This document shows positions 54,943 through 64,000 of a stretch of 64,000 nt of DNA, one piece after another. Origin of the DNA: Adineta vaga (taxonomy: Eukaryota > Rotifera); NCBI GenBank assembly GCA_021613535.1, contig CP075492.1, forward strand, positions 19,964,001-20,028,000, read 5' to 3'. Both the position numbers and the translations under genes were made by a program. The notes beneath the pieces were generated by a model. That model saw only the letters and a list, made by a program, of their open reading frames with translations, had not been told where the DNA came from and ran no database searches. Every line of letters starts with the position of its first letter. Positions within the stretch are counted from its first letter, which is position 1.

Positions 54943-56388
54943 GTGAAGTCGATTAAGAAATATATCATTGTATTACTTATATTCATATTCTGTATAACTC
55001 AAGATAGTCTAAGTGAGTTAGCTATTAATGCAAGTATATATGCATCAAGTCATCGATGCGTGTGGTTACCATGCTCTGTCGATGGTTACCCATCACCATG
55101 GTTGAATTATTCTTTAGATTGTTGTTCGTTAGAAGTACCACTTAATTGCAATCAACCGAATTGTACTATATCTATTTCAATGTCGTGTCTTAGTTCACTT
55201 CGACGAACAGTCAAAAATAATTCTGTTTTTATTCTTATGGATGGACGAGATCAATCTGGATGAATATTATTAAAAAATACAGGTAGAATTATTCCAGCAT
55301 CATTTTGTCCTACTTTGATTTTTTCAGATCATCGTGGTACTGGACTATCGACTGTGTTAGGTTGTGACGACGATAATTCACAAACGATTGCTGTTTTTCT
55401 TATCTATTGTCAAACAGATCCTAAATGTAGTCAAAATTTTCCATCTGATCAACCACCTTCTATTATGCTATTTCATATTCTTAACGATCTTGATTCAAAT
55501 AAACAACATTGTGCCCAGAAATATTTCTCTCAATATCAATTTACTTCTGATTGGTTATGTATATCTTTGTTTTACATGATGCAATCTGCAGATCAATATA
55601 CCTATCGAACGATTTTACCAGCCGTAATCTTTCGTCTGCATCGTTATAATGATGAAGATGTAATTGTGTTAAATTTTTCCTTTCGAATCATTACATATCA
55701 GATCGAACAAAGAAAAGACATACACAATGGTCCAGCATTTTTATTTTCAAATGTTCTCAATTGTAATATTGTTCAATCAGAACTTTGGTTAGGATCGAAT
55801 GAATCAGAAGTAGATAAAGAAACAATCATTGCGTGGCATACATCAACAATTATGTCAGCTGGTAACGGCGAACATCTTATCTCAATACGTTTTCAATGGC
55901 CAAAATATCCGATAGATCAATATAGAGATCAGCTCGCTTCATATTCACCACTGTTGATGATCTCGGGTCAATTGGATCCAACAACAATACTTGATCAAGT
56001 CTCACTATTAGCATCGATGACTGCAAAGACTCGAATATTTTACGGAATTCCACTATAACTGGACATGGAACTTTATACATGGCTTTAGCTGGTTACTATT
56101 GTCCAATTCATTTAATCTGTTCATGGATATTTCCTGATGTTTTTCCTGTGGAGTGGAACGATTCAAAATGTATTCGTGATATGCCTACGACTATTGATTT
56201 TGTCGGAGCAACCCAACCTGTTCAACAAACTGCAATGTTTTTTGAATACTATTCAACCATGTGGAAATGAAAGTTCCAAACAAATTTCTAATTCAACTGC
56301 TCATGTGGCGAGATTTATTCCATTATTAAATGTATTTTGCATTACCATAAATCTTGTTTGTAATATCATTTTGACTCGTATATCATAA
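54943..56388 (+). pseudogene. secreted alpha/beta hydrolase (peptidase S33/S28-like), decayed
   Basis: The frame opens at 54943 with a hydrophobic leader (KYIIVLLIFIFCITQ) but no ATG. The protein has a Cys-rich N-terminal region, then FSDHRGTGLSTVLGC, as in tripeptidyl-aminopeptidase-like hydrolases. Near the end are LLMISGQLDPTT (Asp loop) and TGHGTLYMALAGYYCP (catalytic His). An in-frame TGA lies at 55261-55263. A frameshift at about 56045-56060 separates the His block from the rest. The GxSxG nucleophile block expected after the FTSDWL helix is missing. A last frame (to 56388) gives a hydrophobic tail like a GPI signal. With three lesions this copy is almost certainly inactive. Confidence 0.65.
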
Positions 56389-56440
56389 TTTGAATTTATC
56401 GAAGATTTTTATTACTTTTTATGAAAATATAAAATCTTAA

Positions 56441-56497
56441 AGGTGAGCGTAGATGCCGTTTTCCTATCAAATTCACATTCACACCTACACTCATACC
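56441..56497. repeat. degenerate telomere-like hairpin
   Basis: AAGGTGAGCGTAGATG and the C-rich TTCACATTCACACCTACACT form weak arms after the decayed hydrolase. Confidence 0.4.
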
Positions 56498-56748
56498 AAA
56501 CCCATATATTCATCCTCATTCTAAACGAAAGAAAAAAGAAATTTCGTCATTTATCGTCTCTCTGTAGATTCGTTTTCATTTAACGTCATAAAATGTTTTT
56601 ATCTTTATTTACTGTATAGATCAAATATAACGGTGAGTCTGTGAAAATATTCGAAAAGATTGTTACACAGCACAGTCTTTCTATAAAACAAACTCATTAA
56701 TTACCGACAGTTAATATATTCACCTTCAATCCGGCGACATATTAAAAA

Positions 56749-57603
56749 ATGAACAAAACTAGCTTACTTAAACAATTGAAAATCGATGAAAAATTCGTCG
56801 AAGCACTATATTTATTTGGTTCACATGCGTATGGTACAGCAAGTGAACAAAGACAAAGTGATTATGATCTTATAATGGTATTACAATCAAATGCATTTGA
56901 TACACATGAAAAATTTAAATGGAAGAGTCTAAATGGAATAGTTCAACGTAATTGGCTAAGTCCAAATTTTCGAAAATTATTTTCCGATGAATTTGATAAA
57001 TTTCGTTTTTTGGATTTGGGTGATCGTGATGCACAGATATGGATGTTCAGTATTGAAACTTTTCAAAAACTCATAGCAACAAATACAATGTTTGTTATCG
57101 AATGTATTTTCCTACCAGAACATCTCAAATGGATTGAAAAAAGAAAATTTTCCGATGAATTTCATGTTAATGATCATATGTTACGCGAATCAGTGTTAAA
57201 TCATTCACGATCGCATCTATTTATGGCCTGTAAAAATATGACTGAAAAATTATTTCCAACTGAAAATAATGATAGTGAGACTCGAAATAACATTGATCAA
57301 ATGTCCAACGATCCTATTTGGAACCATGCCATACTTCCACAAAACTATCATTTTTATAAAACTAAAAAATTGATTTGGCATTCAATTCGACTACTCTATT
57401 TTGGTATTGATATTAAACGTTTTGGTCAATTGACAGATTATACAAAGGCAAATTATCTCTATGAAGATCTTCTTGCTATGGAATCACACAGATGGATAGA
57501 TTTCAGAAATAAATATATTACAATTTATAATCAATTAACCAAAGAATTTCTGAATCTTATACAAGATTCGTCAACGTTATTAACACCTCTAATAGATTTA
57601 TAA
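56749..57603 (+). CDS. nucleotidyltransferase-fold protein
   Basis: A 284-residue single-exon protein. LYLFGSHAYGTASEQRQSDY followed by DLIMVL is the GS-x-D-x-D signature of the polymerase-beta nucleotidyltransferase superfamily, here with DYDL and a Gly-Ser-His loop. The remainder (helical, with HSRSHLFMACKNMTEKLF and KTKKLIWHSIRLLYFGIDI) resembles the C-terminal part of bacterial and phage-type minimal nucleotidyltransferases. Known role of the superfamily: transfer of a nucleoside monophosphate to a protein, RNA or small molecule. The third catalytic Asp could not be placed with confidence. It is intronless among intron-bearing genes, so foreign origin is possible. The ATG at 56749 is the only sensible start. 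Confidence 0.7.
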   Translation: MNKTSLLKQLKIDEKFVEALYLFGSHAYGTASEQRQSDYDLIMVLQSNAFDTHEKFKWKSLNGIVQRNWLSPNFRKLFSDEFDKFRFLDLGDRDAQIWMFSIETFQKLIATNTMFVIECIFLPEHLKWIEKRKFSDEFHVNDHMLRESVLNHSRSHLFMACKNMTEKLFPTENNDSETRNNIDQMSNDPIWNHAILPQNYHFYKTKKLIWHSIRLLYFGIDIKRFGQLTDYTKANYLYEDLLAMESHRWIDFRNKYITIYNQLTKEFLNLIQDSSTLLTPLIDL

Positions 57604-57958
57604 ATTCATCTCATCTCTATATGATTTACAGACCAATTCAATCGAATATACAATGTCTTATTCTTTAAAAATAATAAATAACACTCATATTAATTGAAAA
57701 TAGAATACTTGTTTTTGTTTATTATATTAATGTTAAGTATTATTAGACGAGATAAAGAAATCAAAATCAGAACAATTGGACTATAATAAGAATATGTTTG
57801 TGTGTTTTAATCTGTTTATAAAGAAATATTTTCCATATAAATTTGTTTTGATCTGATAGTAAGACATTCTTAATTGTTAAACGATAATTTTCCATTTTTA
57901 GATCTTCGTTGATCTATTATGATTATGATAAACATAGCTGATAGAAAATTAATTGTAA

Positions 57959-58430
57959 ATGAAATGGAAAAAAATGAACTATCGAAATCATTTAAAACAA
58001 GACATTGTTATTTACAAACTGTTTGTTTTATTAACAATAGCGTTGAATAAATGTGAACATAATCATAACTTTTTAGAAAGATCTTCAAGATTCTATATTT
58101 TATACATCGTTTGCTATTTTTTTGCCTTTCTTTGGATAAAAACAATATTATCCACTAGAAAATGAAGATCTCATTACAAATACAAATGATATTGACAATA
58201 ATTTAATATGGTTAGATGAAGAAACATTGAATTCAATATCACCTGATATTCAACTTACAATTGATATGTTTAAAAGTAAAACAAATACTGATTATAAATT
58301 ATATAATAATTCAGAATTATTTTTCAAAGAAATTGAAAATATAAGTAAAACAAGAAGATTTGTACTGATGAACAAACTTTGAAAGAAATAATTGAAGATA
58401 AATTCAATCAACCAAGAGATTTTCTTTAAA
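57959..58430 (+). pseudogene. possible decayed gene, unrecognised
   Basis: After a short frame at 57959-58165, a neighbouring frame from about 58164 reads EDLITNTNDIDNNLIWLDEE, then TLNSISPDIQLTIDMFKSK and on to KTRRFVLMNKL, with a stop at about 58378-58380. Another frame continues DEQTLKEIIEDKFNQPRDF. The acidic then helical composition looks protein-like, but no ATG-led continuous frame or splice solution was found. Confidence 0.3.
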
Positions 58431-58704
58431 TGGATCAAAATTTAAATCCTTTATTTATTTTAAAAGAAATTAATAAAAACTTTCATTTTATATAAACAAT
58501 ATAATGAAATACAGGAAATAATATATTCTAACAATTTTTTTAGCAATTCATATGAGCCAAAAAAATTATTCTTAACAGCTCATTTCAAATAACCTACCGT
58601 CTAATTTGAATGGAAATTTCTCAAAAAAGGTTTGTAGTTTCAAAAACATTTATTCTGTCTTATTGCTTCTCGGATAAACTTAATGTCTGAAAAGACTGTT
58701 TAAT

Positions 58705-61311
58705 TTAAATTTGTTTACGAATATTTTGAAGTAGTTGCTCAAGATATTTTGAGTCTTTTTTAAGTAAATTGATGAGACGCTTGCGAGCCTTTTGGACGAC
58801 ACCATGCCACATCATTGCTAATGTTCCAAAGCGAGCTTCAAGCACAGCAATGACAATCATCGAGACGAGAACCTGTTGATCAATTTGACTATCTCCGCAA
58901 GTAAATTCAGCAAGTGTTTTTTCAGTTAAGTTTTTAATAGCTTCTGAATCAAGATTCCAAAGACCATCAAATAATTGTTTGTTGATCAAAAGTCGAACAA
59001 TATCCTGATCATTTGATGGCCATATTTCTTTTTCGCTAAACATTTCTTTCCTCTTCCTCTTCTTCTTGGACACGGAGTCAGAGTAGACATTGTCCTGATC
59101 ATCCGCATCATTCAAGCAGAGACTTTTCGGTTGAGAAGTTCGCTTATGAAGAGTGCTTGACCGGAGTTTAAGTTTATACTCGGAATTATCACATATTATT
59201 GGTTGGGATGCGTTGAATGATGATGATTTCACATTGGAATATTTAGTATTGCGATTACCATAGGTGTCAGGCAAAACCTTGCGATGTCGGCAAGCACCTC
59301 CAATACCAAGTCCTAATCCACCACGACCACGACCAGTTCCCACATATCCTTGTATGGACCTTTGTAGATGCTGATCGTCGGCAGAAATTTGGATGGGCAC
59401 TTCACGAAGAACCATGTTCGCATTACTTGCATTCATTCGTTTTTCGACTCCGACAAATGCCGTATAAGGACTCAAAATGTTATATTTCAATGATATTGCA
59501 ATAATACGTTGTTTAGCTATCTCTTCCGATGATGTTTCCATCGGTTCTTGAAGTCGTATTTGTGTCGAACCGATTTCCAATGTTTTCGTATTCGATGACG
59601 GTAATTTAGCGTGTTGTAATTCGAGAATGAGTGCTTTCGCTGCCAAACGAGCGATTGTTTCGTTCTCACCAATAGCCGGTATATGGTCAACTTTGGCTAC
59701 ACCTAACGAACGATGATCACGCTCAGTTAGCAATTCGACAGATGAATTATGATCAAAAGGAATGGTTTTGTCGTCGACCAGAGCGTAAACAATCAGACGA
59801 TCGTTGGCATAGACTGGTGGTAAGTGAGTTGGAGCACTCTGAACTGAAACTCCAAGATTCCATTTAATGTGAACATTGGTAATACATGGTTGAAGTGCTT
59901 TTTGTAATTGTTCTCCAACGTATACATCAACACTGGCATTCGGTGGAATAAAAACAAATCGACCATTGGTTGCACGAGCGAGACCTTTGACTAATGATCG
60001 ACTTGGTGATTGTCCTAGACCAAATGAAAATATACGAGTCGATGTAACCATTGAACGACATAATTCAAGTACTTCTGTCACATTAGAAATTTCACCATCG
60101 GTTAAAAGAAATACTTGACGTGCACAACCTTGACTAGGCGGATGTTTTTCAATCCATCGCAAAGGTTCTAACTACACATAAATATAAATATAAGAGGAAA
60201 CTGCAGTTAAAGAGATTAAACTTACTAATTCAGTTCCACCAAGATCTGCTTGCAATCGTTCGATAAGTTGTTCGGCTTGTTGTGCATTGGTTCTGTTATA
60301 AACTACCGTCTTCTCATTAAATAGAGTTTTGTATTGAGAACCAAATCGAATGATATTGAAATGACAATCAACAGGTAAACTTTTGAGGAAGAGTAACATG
60401 GCTTGTCGAGCCAATCCAATTTTATTTTCGCCCTGCATTGATCCACTACAATCGACGACAAAAATAAATTCATTCATTAAATCATTTTTTGATGCTTGAT
60501 GACATTCTTCTTCGGTTGGAATGAAAGCAGCCATTATTGCACCAGATTCTACAGCCATAATAGTACTATTTCGTTGACTAGAAAGTTCAATATTAATTAG
60601 GATATCTCGATCTAAATGAGTATTCTGTTGTGTAAATGTTACAATATAAGCATCTTGTTGGACAAGATCGATTTCAATTGGATGTGATGATGAACTAACT
60701 CGAGTAATTTGTTCTGTTCGAGACCCAATTGTCTTTTCAATATGACAACGAAAATCAATAGTATATGGGCTTGACTGAACATATTTAGATGTAGTACCGG
60801 CTGGCGATGCGAGTCCGCCTTTGTCAGGATTATAACGTGGTGCAATTGTTGTGGGTACAGCAAATCGAATAGTTGATCCTTGAACAAGATTCAGTTCTGT
60901 TATATAACCAATAGTAATTGTACAGTCATTTGATGGTGGTAAAGCACCAACATTTATGATAAAATTATCTTGAGATTTTTCATCTTGTTCCAATAGATAG
61001 GCTCCATGACCATCTTGTAATGCATTGTTATATTCTTGTTGTGCTTCTTTCTTCTCTTTTAATTGAGCACTAATTTCTCGATCATCAATTTGAGCTTTAA
61101 ATGTGTAGATTGCTGCTTGTTCTTCAATTGGAAAACAGTAGACCGCTTCGATTGGCGTTGCTTCGTCATTGTGAAATATTTGTGTAATGGTCACATCAGC
61201 AGCAAATGCACGGATTTTTGATTCAATAATTACTCGTTTCAAAGGCACATAATTTGCTTGTTGTTGTGTAAGAACGGCAGATGCTGAAAGGTTACTTTTG
61301 ATTCGAAGCAT
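58705..61311 (-). CDS. VIT and von Willebrand A domain protein
   Basis: Exons 60226-61311 and 58705-60171 join in phase 0 to 850 residues; the start is ATG 61311 (MLRIKSNLS). A VIT domain fills about residues 10-150 (VTITQIFHNDEATPIEAVYC, FPIEEQAAIYTFKAQIDDRE). A vWA domain follows, with the metal site DCSGSM (DxSxS) and LLTDGEI (the later Asp). After it come a beta-rich part and a C-terminal helical region ending in VVQKARKRLINLLKKDSKYL. This order matches the cytosolic vWA5A/PARP4-like branch of VIT proteins; there is no signal peptide as in inter-alpha-trypsin inhibitor heavy chains. Known role: metal-dependent protein binding. The MIDAS residues look intact. A Gly/Arg-rich insert (GTGRGRGGLGLGIGG) is species-specific. 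Confidence 0.85.
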
Positions 61312-61948
61312 ATCGATGTTTATGTGGTGCGTGTACACGTCGTCTCTTTATATAGTGTTTGACTTGCGTCAATGCTAGAAAAGTGAAAGAAAACATTTAT
61401 TATATTCAGATGATTCAGATAGCATATATTGCTCAATTACAACGAGGAGGAATGAAAAAAAGAAAATGTTTTACTAGCAATCGGCGACTTACCATGTGAC
61501 AAGAAAAAAATAACATGATAATTTATGTGCTGTTTCACAATATAGATTAAAACATACTTTCCATAGTACTATTTATTCGACTTAATGAAGTTACTTATTT
61601 AGATGAGGGTGTGGGTGAGTGTATGTGAGGATGTAAAAGGAAGAGAAAATCCTGACGCTCTTATCCTCAAAAATACTTTTTATGCATGTTTTTTGCGAAC
61701 ATAAAAGAACTTCATATCATTATATTCATATTTATTGTTTTCTTTCAATTTTTTCTATTAACCGAAGAAAAGTTAGTATTTTATCGAGGATATAAATGAA
61801 CGAATGAAAAAAAAACTATATTCAGAAATTGAAGCGACGATATTTTCAAGATCTTGAGAGTTATTTGTTTCTATCAGCATCGGAACATTTTGAATAACAA
61901 CATTGCGCTGCCATATAATCAAAAGCAACACCTAAATTCTTATGTATT
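61312..61948. other. intergenic stretch with a hairpin
   Basis: Holds the telomere-like hairpin at 61603-61671; otherwise no feature supported. Confidence 0.45.
61603..61671. repeat. telomere-like hairpin, diverged
   Basis: The left arm ATGAGGGTGTGGGTGAGTG and the right arm TCCTGACGCTCTTATCCTCA are weakly complementary; the spacer is about 20 bases. Confidence 0.6.
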
Positions 61949-62627
61949 CTACCAGCGTTGAATTAATTGTTCAGCTTTCAAATAAAAATGTATAGGTTCG
62001 GATGGTTGTCTTTGTGCTTCATATACGTATCCGATAGTTATGTATAGAATGATTAATTCAATGTGGTTAGACAGCAATGAACTTGAAAATATAGATTCAG
62101 CTCGGAAGAATTGCTCATTATAAAGTATAAAGATCCGATGCTGACGCAAGTTGTGGCTATCGATGGATGATTACATGGTAGTAGTTGAAGTTCATTTTTT
62201 TGTATTCTTTCATACAATAGTAACAATCTTTCTTGCGTTCAACGAGAAACAATGCACATCGGTAATGAATAAGTGCTCGAGTAAAATTTTGAAATGTACT
62301 ATACGTCAACGCTATATTACTTTGAACAATAGCAAACCAAGTTGAAGAGAATCCGACAGTATCTGCCATTTCATTCAAAGCTTTTTGATAATATTGCATA
62401 GCTGTATCTAAGTTGCCTTGTTATCGGCAAATTTCTCCAAGATTATTATAAACAACACCTATGTCACGGCGAGTATTAGGTAGTTCAACTAATAATAAAT
62501 GATAAATATGTGTCGCTCGTTTAAAATCACCAACTTTTGACACAAGCAAACCGAGTTCAACTAAAGATGATTGTGCACCCAGATGGCTTTTAAAATAAGA
62601 CATCAGATCATCGATTTCCTTTTTCAC
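61949..62627 (-). pseudogene. TPR-region fragment of an ART-TPR-type gene
   Basis: On the minus strand the reading starts KSHLGAQSSLVELGLLVSKV and gives TPR units (THIYHLLLVELPNTRRDIGV; YNNLGEICR). An in-frame TAA at 62421-62423 follows, and the same frame goes on (NLDTAMQYYQKALNEMADT; ALIHYRCALFLVERK). After another break come YITIGYVYEAQRQPSEPIHF and YLKAEQLIQRW. This matches the C-terminal TPRs of proteins like the one at 28164-29930. The catalytic ART half is missing: the sequence upstream ends at the hairpin 62707-62777. Inference: 5'-truncated, decayed duplicate. Confidence 0.65.
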
Positions 62628-62706
62628 TTCGTTCCTAAGTTTTAAGTTAATTAACCAAATATTGTCAAGAGGTAAATCAACACTTTCTATATGAAAAATA
62701 CATCCA

Positions 62707-62777
62707 TCTTGAGGGTGAGGGTGAGGTAGAAAAGCAATAAAGATACCTCAAACCCAGACTCACACCCACCCTTAAGA
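62707..62777. repeat. telomere-like hairpin, with symmetric outer ends
   Basis: The left end CATCTTGAGGGTGAGGGTG and the right end CACCCACCCTTAAGATG mirror each other out to ATCTT/AAGAT, showing that the repeat unit extends beyond the TGTGGG motif. It lies upstream of the truncated TPR pseudogene. Confidence 0.85.
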
Positions 62778-63170
62778 TGATCTAGATTTTGTTCAGACTA
62801 AAGAATTTCTCAAACGACAAAAGTTTTCTATATGATATAAATAATCACAAGAATAATTCTGTTATATTTCTCCATCACTACAAAAAAAAACAGAAGAACG
62901 AACGAACGTTATGCACGTGGACGTTATTAAGTAAATATAACTTTTGCTATGTGCTGCCTAACAGGTAAGTGATATTGTGAGTTGATGGTGCAATACAGTT
63001 GCGAAGCTTTGATGAGTGCGTAATGTGGAAAATTCCAATTTGATTTTTTTTCAAATATTAGTCGATGTTATGAAAGCAGAAATGATAAAAATTTATATAA
63101 AAAGACTATTGTGACGTTGTTGAATTATTAGGCTTGATTACTAACGATTATATTTTCTTCTATAGATAAA

Positions 63171-63632
63171 ATGACTACGAGAATGAAAGTGCTTGACAAA
63201 CAAATCCTTTCATTAGAAAAAAATGCTGAAACAACAAAATTTTCTATAACTCTGATAAATGCTGACGATCCAGACCACTATCAAGCAACCATACGTGGTC
63301 CAGTTGATAGTCCCTTCGAAGATGGTATGTATTTGCTCGATGTACAATTTGCCACTGAGTATCCTTTCAAACCACCGAAAATAAAATTTTTAACAAGAAT
63401 TTTTCATCCGAATATTCGTGAAGATGGAGCAATTTATTTGAATATACTCTACGATGCATGGACTCCAGTGTATACGATCGAAAAAACCTTTTTATCAATT
63501 CAATCGCTTCTTTCTTCACCTGATACCAATGTGTCAATGGTCGGTAACAAAGAAGCGGCTCGACTTTATCTCCATGATCGCAATAAATACGATCAACACG
63601 TTCGTTCGTATACTCAAAAATATACACTATGA
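63171..63632 (+). CDS. E2-like protein with catalytic Cys replaced by Tyr
   Basis: A 153-residue UBC-fold protein, ATG at 63171 just after a 3' splice site (TATAG|ATAAAATG), so there is probably a 5' leader exon. It has the UBE2D-like start (LDKQILSLEKNAE), GPVDSPFEDGMYLLDVQF, YPFKPPKIKF, and HPN at 79-81. The active-site region reads EDGAIYLNIL: Tyr89 stands at the Cys position of NGxICLDIL. WTPVYTIEKTFLSIQSLL and the C-terminal helices are normal. Known: E2 variants without the Cys (UEVs) can still act as partners in E2 complexes. Inference: a pseudo-E2, clearly different from the intact pair at 5464 and 13612. Confidence 0.85.
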   Translation: MTTRMKVLDKQILSLEKNAETTKFSITLINADDPDHYQATIRGPVDSPFEDGMYLLDVQFATEYPFKPPKIKFLTRIFHPNIREDGAIYLNILYDAWTPVYTIEKTFLSIQSLLSSPDTNVSMVGNKEAARLYLHDRNKYDQHVRSYTQKYTL

Positions 63633-63872
63633 ATATTAACCATTGTGATTGAATATCTTTTCGAAAAATAAATCAGACATTTGTATTTTTATATTGAGGA
63701 TGTCGATGAGTTTACCAAGAAAACATTCAATAAAATCAAAAAATACCTTAATTATCTTGTTATAGAAGTAGGAGAGAGTATGTGAGTTTTTTATAATATC
63801 ATTATTGGATAGTAGCGACGATTGTTTGGCTGATATGTAAGGTTGTTGTCGATCTAGAATAGGATGTAGTAT

Positions 63873-63942
63873 TTGAGGGTGTGGGTGTGAGTGTGAGTAT
63901 ATCTCATTTGAAAACACTCATATCCACCCACACCCACACCCT
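63873..63942. repeat. telomere-like hairpin
   Basis: The left arm TTGAGGGTGTGGGTGTGAG and the right arm CCACCCACACCCACACCCT pair around a spacer of about 20 bases near the window end. Confidence 0.85.
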
Positions 63943-64000
63943 TTTTCTGTGTCTTCGTAAATATAAATTGCTTTTTAAAATACAATATCATATTGAGTGA

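Noticed and set aside
4907-63942. Hairpin arrays as CRISPR-like repeats
   Set aside because: Units are 5-6 bp simple repeats in inverted pairs, not direct repeats with unique spacers, and the DNA is eukaryotic.
63873-64000. A true chromosome end at the right side
   Set aside because: The TGTGGG patch is short, inverted on itself, and ordinary sequence follows it to the window end.

Overview
This window looks like nuclear DNA of a bdelloid rotifer. That is an inference from gene content, not from a marker gene. The DNA is AT-rich and eukaryotic, with many short GT-AG introns of about 45-120 bp. Several coding exons follow directly on a 3' splice site, as expected of a genome with spliced-leader trans-splicing. 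Bdelloid-type families are present: TPR-linked arginine-type ADP-ribosyltransferases, Kelch and NHL proteins, divergent E2 enzymes, rhodopsin-like GPCRs, bacterial-looking intronless genes, and many small DNA transposons. The G-rich motif TGTGGG, the telomere repeat reported for bdelloids, occurs about twenty times at interstitial sites.

Layout. 1-1182 holds the N-terminal part of a Bacteroidetes-like FGGY sugar kinase (minus strand). 3613-5068 is a Tc1/mariner (DD37D) element whose 3' end is cut off at a telomere-like hairpin. 5228-6450 and 13355-14598 are two copies of a segmental duplication carrying an E2 ubiquitin-conjugating enzyme. Between them lie a broken coiled-coil gene, a short-chain dehydrogenase, a Kelch gene with an internal stop and a four-exon EF-hand gene. 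16578-17267 is a dead mariner. 17671-21890 is an eleven-exon astacin metalloprotease gene with a SINE in one intron. 22810-26700 has a small secreted protein, a frameshifted E2-like gene and a cytochrome P450. 28164-36274 has an ART-TPR protein, a DUF3431-like glycosyltransferase, an NHL pseudogene, a triple-repeat coiled-coil protein and an mRNA-capping guanylyltransferase-like protein. 36754-40854 has a transposase-like gene and a tandem-ART gene. 41576-47920 is a compound DNA transposon with a complete pogo/Tigger element nested in its first intron. 48204-52373 holds a GPCR, a reverse transcriptase scrap and a NAPE-PLD-type hydrolase. 54943-63632 holds a decayed alpha/beta hydrolase, a nucleotidyltransferase, a VIT/vWA protein, a TPR pseudogene and an E2 whose catalytic Cys is replaced by Tyr.

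Two dispersed structures are not explained by ordinary genes. (1) About twenty short inverted repeats have a left arm starting (ATC)TTGAGGGTG(TGTGGG)n and a right arm ending (CCCACA)nCCCT(C/T)AA. They are always G-rich on the left and C-rich on the right, and many lie at rearrangement breakpoints or beside truncated genes. (2) A family of elements has ends CAAGGGG(G)AAAAA(GCGA) with subterminal simple repeats. Sizes run from about 73 bp to a 6.3 kb candidate autonomous copy encoding a D/D/E-like protein of about 846 residues.

The genes do not form one pathway. The picture is a transposon-rich accessory, possibly subtelomeric, region with gene duplication, gene decay and foreign genes. Exon boundaries below were placed by eye from splice-site consensus and reading phase.
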